NCBI GenBank assembly: GCA_023213395.1
Contig: CM041465.1
Coordinates: forward strand, 37,393,741-37,457,740
Length of the DNA: 64,000 nucleotides
DNA from: Cycas panzhihuaensis
Taxonomy: Eukaryota; Cycadophyta
Direction of reading: 5' to 3'
Made by a program: the position numbers and the translations under genes. This document shows, in pieces, positions 1 to 9,641 of the stretch. Positions within the stretch are counted from its first letter, which is position 1. Each line of letters begins with the position of its first letter. The notes below the pieces were generated by a model, which saw nothing but the letters and a program-made list of their open reading frames with translations, searched no databases and was not told the origin of the DNA.

Positions 1-725
1 TGCAATTCTTGCCAATGGCTAAGGTTACGTTGGTGAGCTAAGTACCAATACCAAGTGTCCCTCGTAAAGTTAGAATTAAGTCCATTGCCAATTGGTTTTG
101 TCCCAATTTCTGTTCTATCCAATAATCAATACAATGTGTTAAATGGGTAGTCCCATATAAGCTCCCCATAGAATGGTTTAACGTAATCTCAATATAGGTT
201 TGACCGCTAGTGTTTTCTGGAATGGTAATTTTGTTTCCTAGACGGACTCGCTAGAAGCACTTACCCAAGAATCCTCCTTCCATTTCTCCGGTTTGGCGCC
301 AATGGTTGAAAGAGATTTAAAATTTGGCGGGTGTACTTCTAAGGAAGAAGAGGAGGAATGTTACTTCCTTCCTCGGGTTGTATAAAAGGGGTAGGGAATC
401 TACCTCGGGACCCACACGAGGTGAGCGGGATGTCGGGGTTACTACTAACTAGAAAAAAACTATGAAAATTACTAAATAAACTAGGGGTTGGTTGGTCCAG
501 GGTGTTATCAGTTTTCAAAGAATCATTAGTCGACATATAATCAAAAGAATTTAAATTATCATCATCAATGTTTACGGATACATATTTAGATAACAAGTTA
601 CATCTGAATGAAGAGGAATTTACTTCATAAGCATCCTGGAGCCAGTAATCCACGAACCTCATACCATGTTCGTCGTCCAGAAGAGTTGTATACCTCCTCG
701 AGATCCGCTGGTTCTTCATCGCCAT
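1..725 (-). pseudogene. Integrase C-terminal-side remnant of A1
   Basis: Frames here match the better preserved A2 tail at 36706-37326: both carry the string RFVDxWLxDAYEVN followed by a serine, arginine and cysteine block, then a DYVKPFY-like segment near 175-215. The A2 copy ends in a GPY/F-type integrase C-terminal module; the corresponding part of A1 is outside the window. Frame is lost several times, so no product is expected. It directly follows the protease region without any polymerase, the same junction as in A2. Confidence 0.55.
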
Positions 726-747
726 CTTGCTTCAACGTCGTGGGTTC

Positions 748-1420
748 TTACGCCATGTGGAAGATATGTTCTTCCCATTGGAAGAGAATGTTGTCTTTGA
801 TTCTTGTGGTGCTAGATCCTTCGTGCGGAATTACCTCAATTGAATTCCTTCCCGGCATTGGTAGCACCACTTTGTTGTTCTTTGTCGACAAAGTGAAGGT
901 TACCTTTTCCCAGTGCGAGGCACTTGTTACTGCAACCATGGCCTTCCTAATAACTTGGGTAGGAGTGGCTCCTTTTTACATTTCTACGATCGTGAAGTCG
1001 ACTCTCACCACTATCCACCTTACGTTTACTTTTATATCGGCCAATCACGGGTCGTACGGTAATTCATTGGCCAATTTGAGTGAATAAGTGGTCGCTTCAA
1101 TTGCGGACTTCGATTTCGCCATGTTGCGATGGGTAACACGTTCTTTCGCCCCTCCATCCACAATGACTCGAGGAAATGTTTCTCCCAATACGCACATGGT
1201 TACCATTGGATCCATGTCGAGCGATGGTATAACTTGTTTCAAGCTTTTGGTAATTCCTTTTGCAACACACCTCCTTTAATCCAATCAATCACCTGAGACA
1301 GAGGAATGGTCAACTGCAACTGCTTCACTAAATTCTCCATTAGTAGCAACATTCAGGAATATCTTGGTGGTAAACCTTTAAATAACTCCTCCATTTGCAC
1401 CATTTGGGGTTTTACCGTTG
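748..1420 (-). pseudogene. Aspartic protease region of A1
   Basis: The minus strand encodes a retropepsin-like segment with the active-site string VIVDGGA (about 1150-1170), a DGG variant of the usual D-S/T-G, followed by a segment KVTFTL...NKVVLPMPG near 850-910. Retropepsins cut the Gag-Pol polyprotein. The same two blocks occur in A2 at 37386-38129, where the active site reads VDGGAAVNVLP, like Tat/Athila-type plant gypsy proteases. Frameshifts split the A1 copy. Confidence 0.6.
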
Positions 1421-1707
1421 ATTCTTCTAGTAGTTTATCTGGCTCTTTTTGTTTGTTTTTCCGAACGTAAACATTTTTGTTTACGGCTTACCCATTGGCG
1501 TGGGTCTTCCTCTGGACTAAACCGTCTAACACTTGTTTTGCTTTTTGTATCGATCCAATTCGGTTGGGGGTGTGGATATTCTTCATCCACTTTCTCTTTC
1601 TGCTTATTTTGTAATTTCACATTCTTCGCTTACGGCACAATCGTCATTAGATTAGTTGCCTTTGCTTTACCCTTGCAATCTTCCGCTTTGTGGTCGCTTG
1701 GGCCACA

Positions 1708-3373
1708 TTACCTATCTGACGGCTTTTGTTCGTATTCTAACTTCATCGGACATTCGGACTTCCTGTCCGAATCAGAGGCGCAGATGAGGCATCTCCCCAT
1801 CGGCTGTCTCTTCCTCGAGGGTTCTGGTGCACCCCTCGTTGTATACACATTGCGAGGTGGGTTGCCTCTTCCCCGACCTCGACCTCTGAATGATTTTCCT
1901 CTGGAATTGTAGAAGCAATCCCTAGTTGTGTGGGTATCCACCTCACATATGTGGCACCACTTCTCCTGTTGGTGCGTCACATTGTTTTTTCCGTTCAATT
2001 CACATTCCCGGGTGGTATGTGAATCCTCTTCACAAATGTGGCACCACTTGGTCACCCTTCCCGTGTGCTCTTTCTTCTTTAATGTCTCTTCTTCTTCCCG
2101 ATTATTTCGGATTTTTAATCGGGCTACTTCTTTCCTTAGTGCCTCTAATTCCGACTCCTCTTACGCTACTCCCACAGCGGAAGGGTCGATTATCTTGATT
2201 CATCTCGGCTCTCTAATCTCATCTTGCGTCTTAGCGGCAAGGAATCTTGTCCCCACTGCGTCCATTTCCATCTCGAAATCTAATGCCAACTCCCGAGCAT
2301 TCTTGAAAGATTTCAATGGATGAACTGCATCATGGCTCGCAACTTCTCATTTAGCCCTCGACGAAGTAATTTTTCATATTATGATCATGATTGTCTCATT
2401 GATCATACTCACGCAATGATCTTCATTCGGCTAATGTATGTTAGGGGATTCCCGGCCTCTGTCGATTTCTGCAATGCGATTTCCGCTGACCGTTCTTTGC
2501 GAAACTTTTGGAATCTCTCTTCAAATGCTTTCTTAATCTTTGCCCATGGCTCATTTTTGTTTATTTCCTTGTACCAAGCCAAGGGTACACCTCTCAATGT
2601 CTGGTGAGCGTGCTTTAATCTCATCTTCGTCTGCTATTTTTCTAACATCAATGAGATTACGAAACATATACACATGCTCTGCTGCATCAGGAGTATCATT
2701 GAAGACAAGTCTCCCAAAATCTCTATGGTCGTCCATCTTGGGAGATTGCAACTGTTCCCCACGATGGTGATCTTTCCCCTCCTCGTCCTTTGGGGATGTC
2801 TTTGGGAGTGATTCTTGCCGCCGTATCCTTTCAAACAACGGATTTTTAAACGGAGTTTTTATATGTATAGGTTCCACTACACGGAACTTGTATTGTCAAT
2901 GGTGTTACCGTAATGTAAGATTGATCCGATCCCCTTTAGTCGAATCTTCAAACAATTTGTCTCGTTAGCTTGTTTTCCCAATATGCCGAGGACCTTCCTC
3001 CGCCTTCTTATCATTGTCACCTAGGTCCTTGAACTGTCCTCATGGGTATACTTCCCTCTGTTAAGATTCCTTGCTATTCTTCGGCTACTTGTGGCTTTCC
3101 TCCCAACTCCGGCTAAATAAATCATATTTGATAGGGGGTGTCATTACCATCGTTCGCCATTGACTTCCTCTTCACGAGGTGTCTGGGCTCCACTTGCCTC
3201 GGATCCTTCAGCAATTTGTCCCTTAGTCACGTTGTTTTGCGAACTTAATCCCCTCGCCCTTCTGAGTTTTGCTTCTTTTGACCATCTCAGTGCCCTTTGT
3301 CTACTAGTCTCCTTTTCCTTAGGTGAAGTATCCTTCCGGGGCTCTTGAGCCTTGAAGGCCTTTTAGGTGGCAT
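1708..3373 (-). pseudogene. Gag of A1 with triplicated zinc-knuckle region
   Basis: Starts at a MPPKRP motif (ATG at 3371-3373) shared with A2. The central part (about 2409-2624) is a retrotransposon gag domain with the sequence LRGVPLAWYKE and FEERFQKFRK. The C-terminal part (1708-2055) has CCHC knuckles CHICEEDSHTTREC and CHICEVDTHTTRDC and a third, CLICASDSDRKSEC, that has lost its histidine. Zinc knuckles package the element RNA. An arginine-glycine stretch lies between the second and third. Frameshifts and stops interrupt the frame around 2060-2400 and 2880-3150. Confidence 0.75.
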
Positions 3374-3513
3374 TGGAAGGTCCCACAGGCTGCCGGTGGC
3401 TTAGTTCTGACCCGCCATCACGCCGGCGACCAGGTCCTCTGCCCTTACACATTCTTTTCCTTTGAGACCCCTAGGCCTGTCCCTCCTCAATGGGCGTGAA
3501 ACAGCGGAACCAA

Positions 3514-4343
3514 TGTTGACTTGGAGATTCCACACCCTTCGTGGAATCAATGCACTTGTCAAGGTTACACAGCTATAGTCTAGTTTTAGGACACATCAAC
3601 ATGGTTATACACATACATTCCACATACATTCCATATATAATTCACGAGAATGGTACACGTGATGCAATTCAATACATATTTCATGCACATCATCAACATA
3701 CATCAAGAATGCACCAATTTCCACATAACTCTTCTTTTATTAATTCAGCAGTTCATTTACGAAGTGGAATGCGGTCTGAGCATTCCGGCGACATCTGATC
3801 TCTGTTACATATGCGTACCGGATGGTACTTATCATGCACTCATGCTCCAATCGGGCATGCGTCATCGTCATCCGCACCTTTGCGTACTCTTGATCTCGGC
3901 TCTCACCCTAACTAGGTGAATCATGCGTACCTCCTTAAGTACTCCTGTTGGTACCTTTTGGTGAAGGGTTATGGTACTGTCATAACCGTACCCTTTCGAC
4001 CATGCGTACCTCTTCACTTTATCGTGCCTCTTCACTTAATCTCTTTGGTTAGCCTTAATTAATTCTTCCTTTGGTTAAAATGCGTCAAATGCGTCGTCGC
4101 ACCTCCCGGTCTTCACCGTCCCACAGAGTCATGCGTCTGCGCCGCTTAGTTGCGTTCCGCTACTGGTGCGTTCCTGTCATGCGTACCCGTTCCAGGTACG
4201 CACCTGTCATACGTACCCAGAATGCCTGTTTTTCTGCCGTTTCGCCTCGTGTGTACCTCCGTACGGTCCGTACCTGCACAACCCAGGTTATCTGACCTAC
4301 CTCTGGTCCTCACACAGCCATTGAGTCAATTTTGATGCCAACA
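3514..4343 (-). repeat. LTR of A1 (5' LTR in element orientation)
   Basis: About 830 bp beginning TGTTGAC and ending CCAACA on the plus strand; aligns with both A2 LTRs. The adjacent sequence CAGCGGAACCAA (3502-3513) reads TTGGTTCCGCTG on the minus strand and is the likely primer-binding site; it is not the usual tRNA-Met site. The LTR contains repeated GCGTACC/CGTACG words between about 3800 and 4280. The last 90 bp differ from the A2 LTR ends. Confidence 0.75.
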
Positions 4344-5484
4344 GGAGCAACCTCCTAGATACATTGTACACGGTAAAGAACATTTGGTCTGTCACCTCAA
4401 GAAGGCATTGTATGGTTTAAAATAGGCCCCAAGAGCATGATACTCCAAAATCGATGTTTATTTTTTGAGACATGGATATTATAAATCCTCATAAGATCCT
4501 AACTTGTATATAAAAGTGAGGGAGAACCATGTTGTCTTTGTCGTTTTGTATGTTGATGACTTAATGATCACAGGAAACGACACTCAAATTATTCAAATTC
4601 TTAAGGATAATCTTAAGAGGAGTTTTGAGATGACTGATCTTGGACTTCTTCATTATCTTTTAGGCATGGACGTGTGGCAACAGCCATGTCATATCTTTAT
4701 TTCCCAAGTCAAGTATTCTTAGGACATTTTGCAGCAATTTAGAATGGAGGACTGGAAATCTTCACCTACATCCATGGAGAATGGCACTAAGCTATCGATC
4801 GAAGAGGAAGCAAAACCCACAAATCCCATATTATATCAACAACTAGTGGGTAGCCTAATCTATCTCACCAACATTAGACTGAATATTTCATTTGCAGTTG
4901 GGATTTGTTTTAGGTACATGTTTCAACCTAATCAAAAACATTAGAATGCAGCAAAATGTATATTGAGATACCTTAAAGGTACATTGTAGCATGGTCTTTA
5001 GTATACACATAATGGGAACTTCATTTTGGAGGGGTTCTTGAATTTTTATTGGACAGAATGCCAAGATAGTCGTAGATCAACCTTGGGATACTGCTTCACC
5101 GTTGGTTCAGAAGTCATGTCGTGGAGTCGCAAGAAGCAACCCAATGTTACCTTGTCTTCCATGGAAGCAGACTACAAAGCTACAGTTAGCGCAGCTTCTG
5201 AGTCTATTTAGCTAAGGAGGATTCTTAGTGAGCTTGTACTTAAGCAAAATCACCCCACCGGGTCATATTGCGACAACCAAAGTGTGCTCAAATTAACTAA
5301 GAATCTAGTTTTTCATGCAAGAACCAAGCACATTGAGGTTCATCACCATTTTATTAGGGAGCATGTGCAAAACGGTGAGATCAACTTCTTCTATAGGCCC
5401 ATGGACCAGCAGTTAGTAGATATCTTTACTAAGCCACTTAGTAGAGAGAGGTTTAAGAAATTTAGGGATGGTTTTGGTGTCTGA
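4344..5484 (+). pseudogene. Copia B reverse transcriptase and RNase H remnant
   Basis: The reading starts inside the RT fingers, continues to the catalytic box VLYVDDLMITG (about 4537-4570, YVDD intact), the LGLLHYLLG motif, and the RNase H block SRRSTLGYCF and ARTKHIEVHHHFIRE, ending at the TKPLSRERF block and a stop at 5482-5484. RT would copy element RNA into DNA; RNase H removes the RNA strand. In-frame stops occur at about 4422, 4720, 4942 and 5209, and the expected NGDLQEEVY block upstream is separated by the A1 insertion, so it is dead. Confidence 0.85.
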
Positions 5485-5511
5485 CTTAACATTGTAAACA
5501 TTAAGGGGGGG

Positions 5512-6056
5512 TGTTAAACCTTTATGTTTAAATGTTAAATGATGTACTTTATAATGTATTATTGATGTACTTTATGTAACTTTATGTTAGAGTCACTTAT
5601 CATTTAATGTGATAAAGTATACACCCACATTCTTTCTAGTTGCATAACGTTGTGATTTGAGGGTTAATGTACCCTCATGCACGTTTGCTCACAAGAGAGC
5701 TTAAGGGACACTTGTCCCGCATGCAACTAGCATAGCTTGAATGTTTGACGTTCATCAAACATGCAATGCTCCAAGGTCTCTATATATTAAGACCGATCCT
5801 CATGTATTATATATGAGAGAGTGTCATATTGTTATGTTGCTAGTCTTGTTAATCTAAGCTATTCTTATTTATTTGGAATAAAGAACAATTCCTTCTCCAT
5901 ATCTATGTCCTCTTCATGCGTGTGATCATTGTGCTTAATGCTTGCTTATGTGTTCATCTTCATAGTTGCCTAGTTAAATGCTAGTCATCTTTATATGTTA
6001 GCAAATTTTCCTCTCCAATAGATCCTAAGGGTTGTAGGCTAAATGCTATCATCTTC
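5512..6056 (+). repeat. 3' LTR of copia B
   Basis: Begins TGTTAAACC right after the polypurine tract and runs into ATCTTC at 6056, where the next LTR (copia C) starts. If the family terminus is ATCTTCAACA, as after C at 13426, the final AACA is missing. Positions 6003-6056 recur at 13369-13422 with one mismatch. Confidence 0.7.
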
Positions 6057-6607
6057 TGTTAGACCTTATGTTTAGATGTTAAGATTATGTACTTTAATTT
6101 TTATGTAATATGTGTACTTTTGTACTTTAGGGGTGACTTATCACTTAAGTGATAAAGTGCACACCCACATTCTTTCTAGTGACACAACGTTGTCACTAAA
6201 GAGTCAAATGGACCCTCATGCATTTTTGCTCACATGAGAGCCCAAAAGGACACATGTCCTACATGCAAGGCATGTATCTTGGATGTTTGACATTGTCAAA
6301 CATCCAAGGCCTTAGGTCTCTCATTTCACTCTATATAATGAGACCTCTCCTTATTGTCTCATAAGAGAGTTGGGTCAGATTGTTATCTTTGTCAGTTTGC
6401 TAATCAAACTATTCATTCTTTGGAGGTTGGACCAATTCCAACTCCACATATTGGGTATCATTTTCTCTTGCTCCTTCATTCATGTTTTGTCTCTTTGCTT
6501 TCTCTTTACCTTGAGATTATTATACTAGTTTGTATTTGTGCAACTAGAACTAGAGTGATCCTAGTTTCTAGATCTTGGGATTTGAGGCCATCTAGCCTCT
6601 TTTCACA
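6057..6607 (+). repeat. 5' LTR of copia C
   Basis: Begins TGTTAGACC; aligns closely with the 3' LTR from 12827. The match ends around GGCCATCTA; then the 5' copy reads GCCTCTTTTCACA before the primer site while the 3' copy continues with the 54-bp segment. The end at 6607 is therefore an estimate. Confidence 0.75.
6332..6338 (+). promoter_or_regulatory. TATA box of the copia C 5' LTR
   Basis: TATATAA in the context CACTCTATATAATGAGACC, preserved in the 3' LTR near 13103. The position in the LTR, about 275 bp from its start, fits a Pol II promoter that starts the genomic RNA. Confidence 0.5.
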
Positions 6608-6609
6608 TT

Positions 6610-6620
6610 TGGTATCGAGC
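6610..6620 (+). other. Primer-binding site of copia C
   Basis: TGGTATCGAGC lies two to three bases after the 5' LTR. It resembles the initiator tRNA-Met site TGGTATCAGAGC with one base missing. Element K has the same variant at 52446. Confidence 0.7.
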
Positions 6621-8648
6621 AAGAGGAGACTAGCTCCCTCCTGCTGTTTCTGGTTTGCTCAAGGAGATTTGAAGAAAACTACAAACCCTTGGTGACGACC
6701 TTCGCACTCCGAAGGGGATCCAAGGTTTGTTTTGAAGAATTTTTGCGTGTTCAAGCTTTTGGAGCTACATTTGCGAGGTTGGAGCAAGTACATTTCAAAT
6801 CTGAATTTTTTCAGACTTTTATCAAGAGTGCGACATGCGTGTTCAAGGCTTTACTGGAGTAGTTTAAAAGGAGGAGCTTTCCATACTCAAATCTGAAATT
6901 TTTTTCAGATTTTTTACAAGGTTTTTTGAGCAAAGTACTCACGTTTTTCATGGTTTTTTTCATTAAAAATCAAATTTTCTGAGCTGTTTCTTCTCATAGT
7001 TCAGGTGCTGGCATATTATGCAGCTCGTTGAAACTCTTTAATGAAGTTTGTTTCAAGTTATTAATCCTCTTGCAAGCTGTGGATCAATTTCTGGGCATTT
7101 TCAGCCTTGAAATCCCACTCAAAAAGCATAAAACATTGCTGGTTTTCATACTTAAAGAGTTGTTTTCATACTTAAACAACTGTGTTTTTATACTTACAGA
7201 ACTGTTTTTATACTTAAACAGCTGTGTTTTCATACTTAAAGAGCTATTTTCCATGATTTATGAGAGCTGTTTTCATACTTAAACAGCTGTGTTTTCATAC
7301 TTAAAGAGCTGTTTTCATACTTTATGACAGCTGTTTTTCATACTTAAAGAGCTGTTTTCATAGTTTATGAGAGTTGTTTTCATACTTAAAGAGCTGTTTT
7401 CATACTTAAACAGCTGTGGTTTCATACTTAAAGAGTTGTTTTCATACTTAAACAGCTGTGTTTTCATACTTAAAGAGCTGTTTTCCATGATTTATGAGAG
7501 CTGTTTTTCATACTTAAAGAGCTATTTTCATACCTTAAGTGTTGTTTTCTGAAGCTACATGCTACATGGTAAACGCTTGCTGAATAAGATAAAGCAAGTA
7601 TATAGCGGTGAATCTGAGCTCTTCTATGGCATTTTCAAGGTTTTCGAACAAGTGTTAATTGACTTTAAGAGAAGTGATTTCAAGTGTTTTCATATCAAAA
7701 GTGATATTTATCACTAATTTTTGAACACTTTTAAGGCACCTTGCATGGTGACCTAATAACCCTTAGTCTCAAAGAGGGTTCAAAACACTTTGTACTTAAT
7801 AAAAATCACTTCTTCTTTTGATCGTTGGGACTAATTTAAAGTCCCAACACTTGGTGCTTGATGTCCATTTTCATGCAAGTGGTTCTCTTACCTTCGATTT
7901 TCAAAGATTAAAAAGAACCCACTTGTATCTTCATCACAAGTTTTGCATTACTTCTTTCAGTACTTAAGCCTTTTTTTTTTCAAAAAGTACTTTGCAAAAC
8001 TTATTGTAATCAAGCATTTGGTTTTTTACTCGGATCAACAAAGCACTACATTTTTCATTAAAGTGCTCATTGTAAAAACACTACTAGTGTTCATATTGAT
8101 GTACTTACATTACTTCCTCTTGAAGCCACTTTTCATTGTAAAGCTAATCAAAGCATTTTCATAAGTACATTTTCCAAGCAAAAAGAAATCTAAGTTCACT
8201 TAAAATTTGCTAAAAAGTGACTTAAAATCTGTTGGAGAGGCCCGAAAAAGGTTCAAACCTTGCCTCTAAATTAACGTTAAGCTTGTTGCATTCCCTAGGG
8301 GACCAACCGACCATACGGTCAGTGCACGACAATTAAGATTGCTTAAGGGAAAGGAGGTTCGAAAAGGGTGTTATTGAACATGAATCCTGTGGAAAGCATG
8401 GTACGTCCATGCAGATCAACCCTACCTGCCTTGTCCTAGATTTCACTTGGCCAACTATTGGATCTCTTCTATAGATCAGAGTTGGACCAACTCCATAGCC
8501 TAGTCCTCCACCCCTCATCATTCCATTCAGTTGTAGGATCTTCTAGTAAGATCAGGACTGTTGGTTTCGTTAGAAGGTGGAACTTAAGTGACGAAAGCTT
8601 TGAGTTTCCAAAGTTATCTGCTAGCTTCAAGCTTTTATAAACTGAAGC
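6621..8648 (+). other. Long untranslated leader of copia C
   Basis: About 2 kb between primer site and gag start, with no convincing coding sequence. It holds a tandem-repeat array (7147-7545) and T-rich flanks. Open frames through the array are a by-product of the repeat. The gag ATG at 8649 follows a stop in the same region (8638-8640). Confidence 0.6.
7147..7545 (+). repeat. Tandem array of ~21-bp units in the copia C leader
   Basis: About nineteen imperfect copies of a unit like TTTTCATACTTAAAGAGCTG, alternating with TTTTCATACTTAAACAGCTG; pairs form a ~42-bp higher-order unit. Some units carry the variant CATGATTTATGAGAGCTG. The CAGCTG hexamer recurs. No such array is visible in the other elements here. 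Confidence 0.85.
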
Positions 8649-9641
8649 ATGGCTGCCATAAACATGCTAAATGCATGCACCATTTGGTTAACAGGACAAG
8701 ATAATTATCAAGAATGGAAGAGACTCACTCAGAACTTGCTAATCATGAACGAATTTTGGAGTTATGTTTCTGGGAGATTACCTCGACCAGCACCTGTTAT
8801 TAATGGCGATGTTGCTGTAGAACCTGATGATGTTTTACTTGCTGCTTGGGAAGCCAAAGATGAAATTGCTTTGGCATTCCTTCACATGATTGTTGATGTG
8901 CATGTAGATCAGAATATTGCTTGTGCTAAAACTTCTAAGGAAGCTTGGGACACCTTGTCCTCATTGTATGAAAGGCGAGATCAAGCTCGCATTTTAATGG
9001 TTAAGGCAAAATTGTATTCTGTTAAGTTTGTCAAGCCCATGCCGGCTTTTCTTTCCTCCATCAAGGAGGTATGTAATGAACTGAATACACTTGGTAGTCC
9101 AGCTACAAGGGATGAATTGATCACATCCATCACCAAAGCCTTACCCAAGGACTACAATGGCTTCATTTCGTCTACTACAAGAGATGGTTCTCTCAAAACT
9201 ATGACATTCAACGAATTTGAAAGTCTGCTACTTCAAGAAGAACAAATCTACACTAAGGATAATGAGGAGGAACCATCTACATCAGGTGCATTCACGGCCA
9301 ATTCAAAGGCCAAACAACAACCCAAACTTGCACTTTCAAAGCAGTTTGGGAACATGAACATTGGGTCTTCAAGGACCAATGTTGTATGTCATTATTGTGG
9401 CAAACCTGGCCACATAGCACCTGATTGTCGAAAAAAGCAAGCAGATCTACGTCAACAGCATCAACAACCACGTCAACCAAATCAACGACAGCGGCCCACG
9501 CCAAGAAGATTTCAAGAGCGGTTTCAAAGAAGAACAACAACAGAAGAACCCCCGACCAACTCGAGGGGCCCATCGAGGAGGCCAAAGAGGAAGGGGTTTC
9601 GTGAGGTGGCAATCAACGCCACTTTAATCGGTTTGCGATGA
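8649..9641 (+). CDS. Copia C Gag (nucleocapsid precursor)
   Basis: A 330-residue open frame, typical size for copia Gag. The N-terminal part has WLTGQDNYQEWKR, the element RNA-binding UBN2-type Gag domain, followed by an AWDTLSSLYERRDQARI block (about residues 98-115). A CCHC zinc knuckle, CHYCGKPGHIAPDC, is at about residues 250-263, then a glutamine- and arginine-rich tail. Gag forms the cytoplasmic virus-like particle and packages the RNA. The start was chosen at the first methionine, MAAINMLN. The frame ends at 9641; protease continues in another frame, so gag and pol are now out of phase. No interior damage is visible. Confidence 0.88.
   Translation: MAAINMLNACTIWLTGQDNYQEWKRLTQNLLIMNEFWSYVSGRLPRPAPVINGDVAVEPDDVLLAAWEAKDEIALAFLHMIVDVHVDQNIACAKTSKEAWDTLSSLYERRDQARILMVKAKLYSVKFVKPMPAFLSSIKEVCNELNTLGSPATRDELITSITKALPKDYNGFISSTTRDGSLKTMTFNEFESLLLQEEQIYTKDNEEEPSTSGAFTANSKAKQQPKLALSKQFGNMNIGSSRTNVVCHYCGKPGHIAPDCRKKQADLRQQHQQPRQPNQRQRPTPRRFQERFQRRTTTEEPPTNSRGPSRRPKRKGFREVAINATLIGLR

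Larger units (their letters stand above)
1..4343 (-). mobile_element. Gypsy-like LTR element A1, partial, inserted in copia B
   Basis: Reading on the minus strand, this is an LTR element whose 5' LTR lies at 3514-4343, followed leftward by gag, an aspartic protease region and an integrase C-terminal remnant; the other LTR is beyond position 1. It matches element A2 (35464-40989) in LTR, gag, protease and tail sequence. The LTR ends at 4343 and copia B reading frame starts at once with GGAGCAACC, a sequence present uninterrupted in copia C near 11672, so A1 interrupted B. No RT, RNase H or integrase core lies between protease and tail, as in A2. Many stops and frameshifts are present. The gypsy assignment rests on gag type and the GPY/F-like tail of A2. 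Confidence 0.8.
4344..6056 (+). mobile_element. Copia element B, 3' portion only
   Basis: The 3' half of a Ty1/copia element: RT and RNase H coding remnant, a polypurine tract (TTAAGGGGGGG, 5501-5511) and a 3' LTR from 5512. The 5' part is cut off by A1 and the window edge. Its coding sequence is close kin to copia C at 11670-12800, and its LTR is related to but clearly diverged from the C LTRs. It abuts the 5' LTR of C with no spacer. Confidence 0.8.

Noticed and set aside
608-1087. 159-codon plus-strand frame
   Set aside because: Antisense shadow of the A1 protease region.
7028-7552. Repetitive frames FILKELFSYLNSC in copia C
   Set aside because: They are the translation of the 21-bp tandem array, whose unit length is a multiple of three; no start context or domain.
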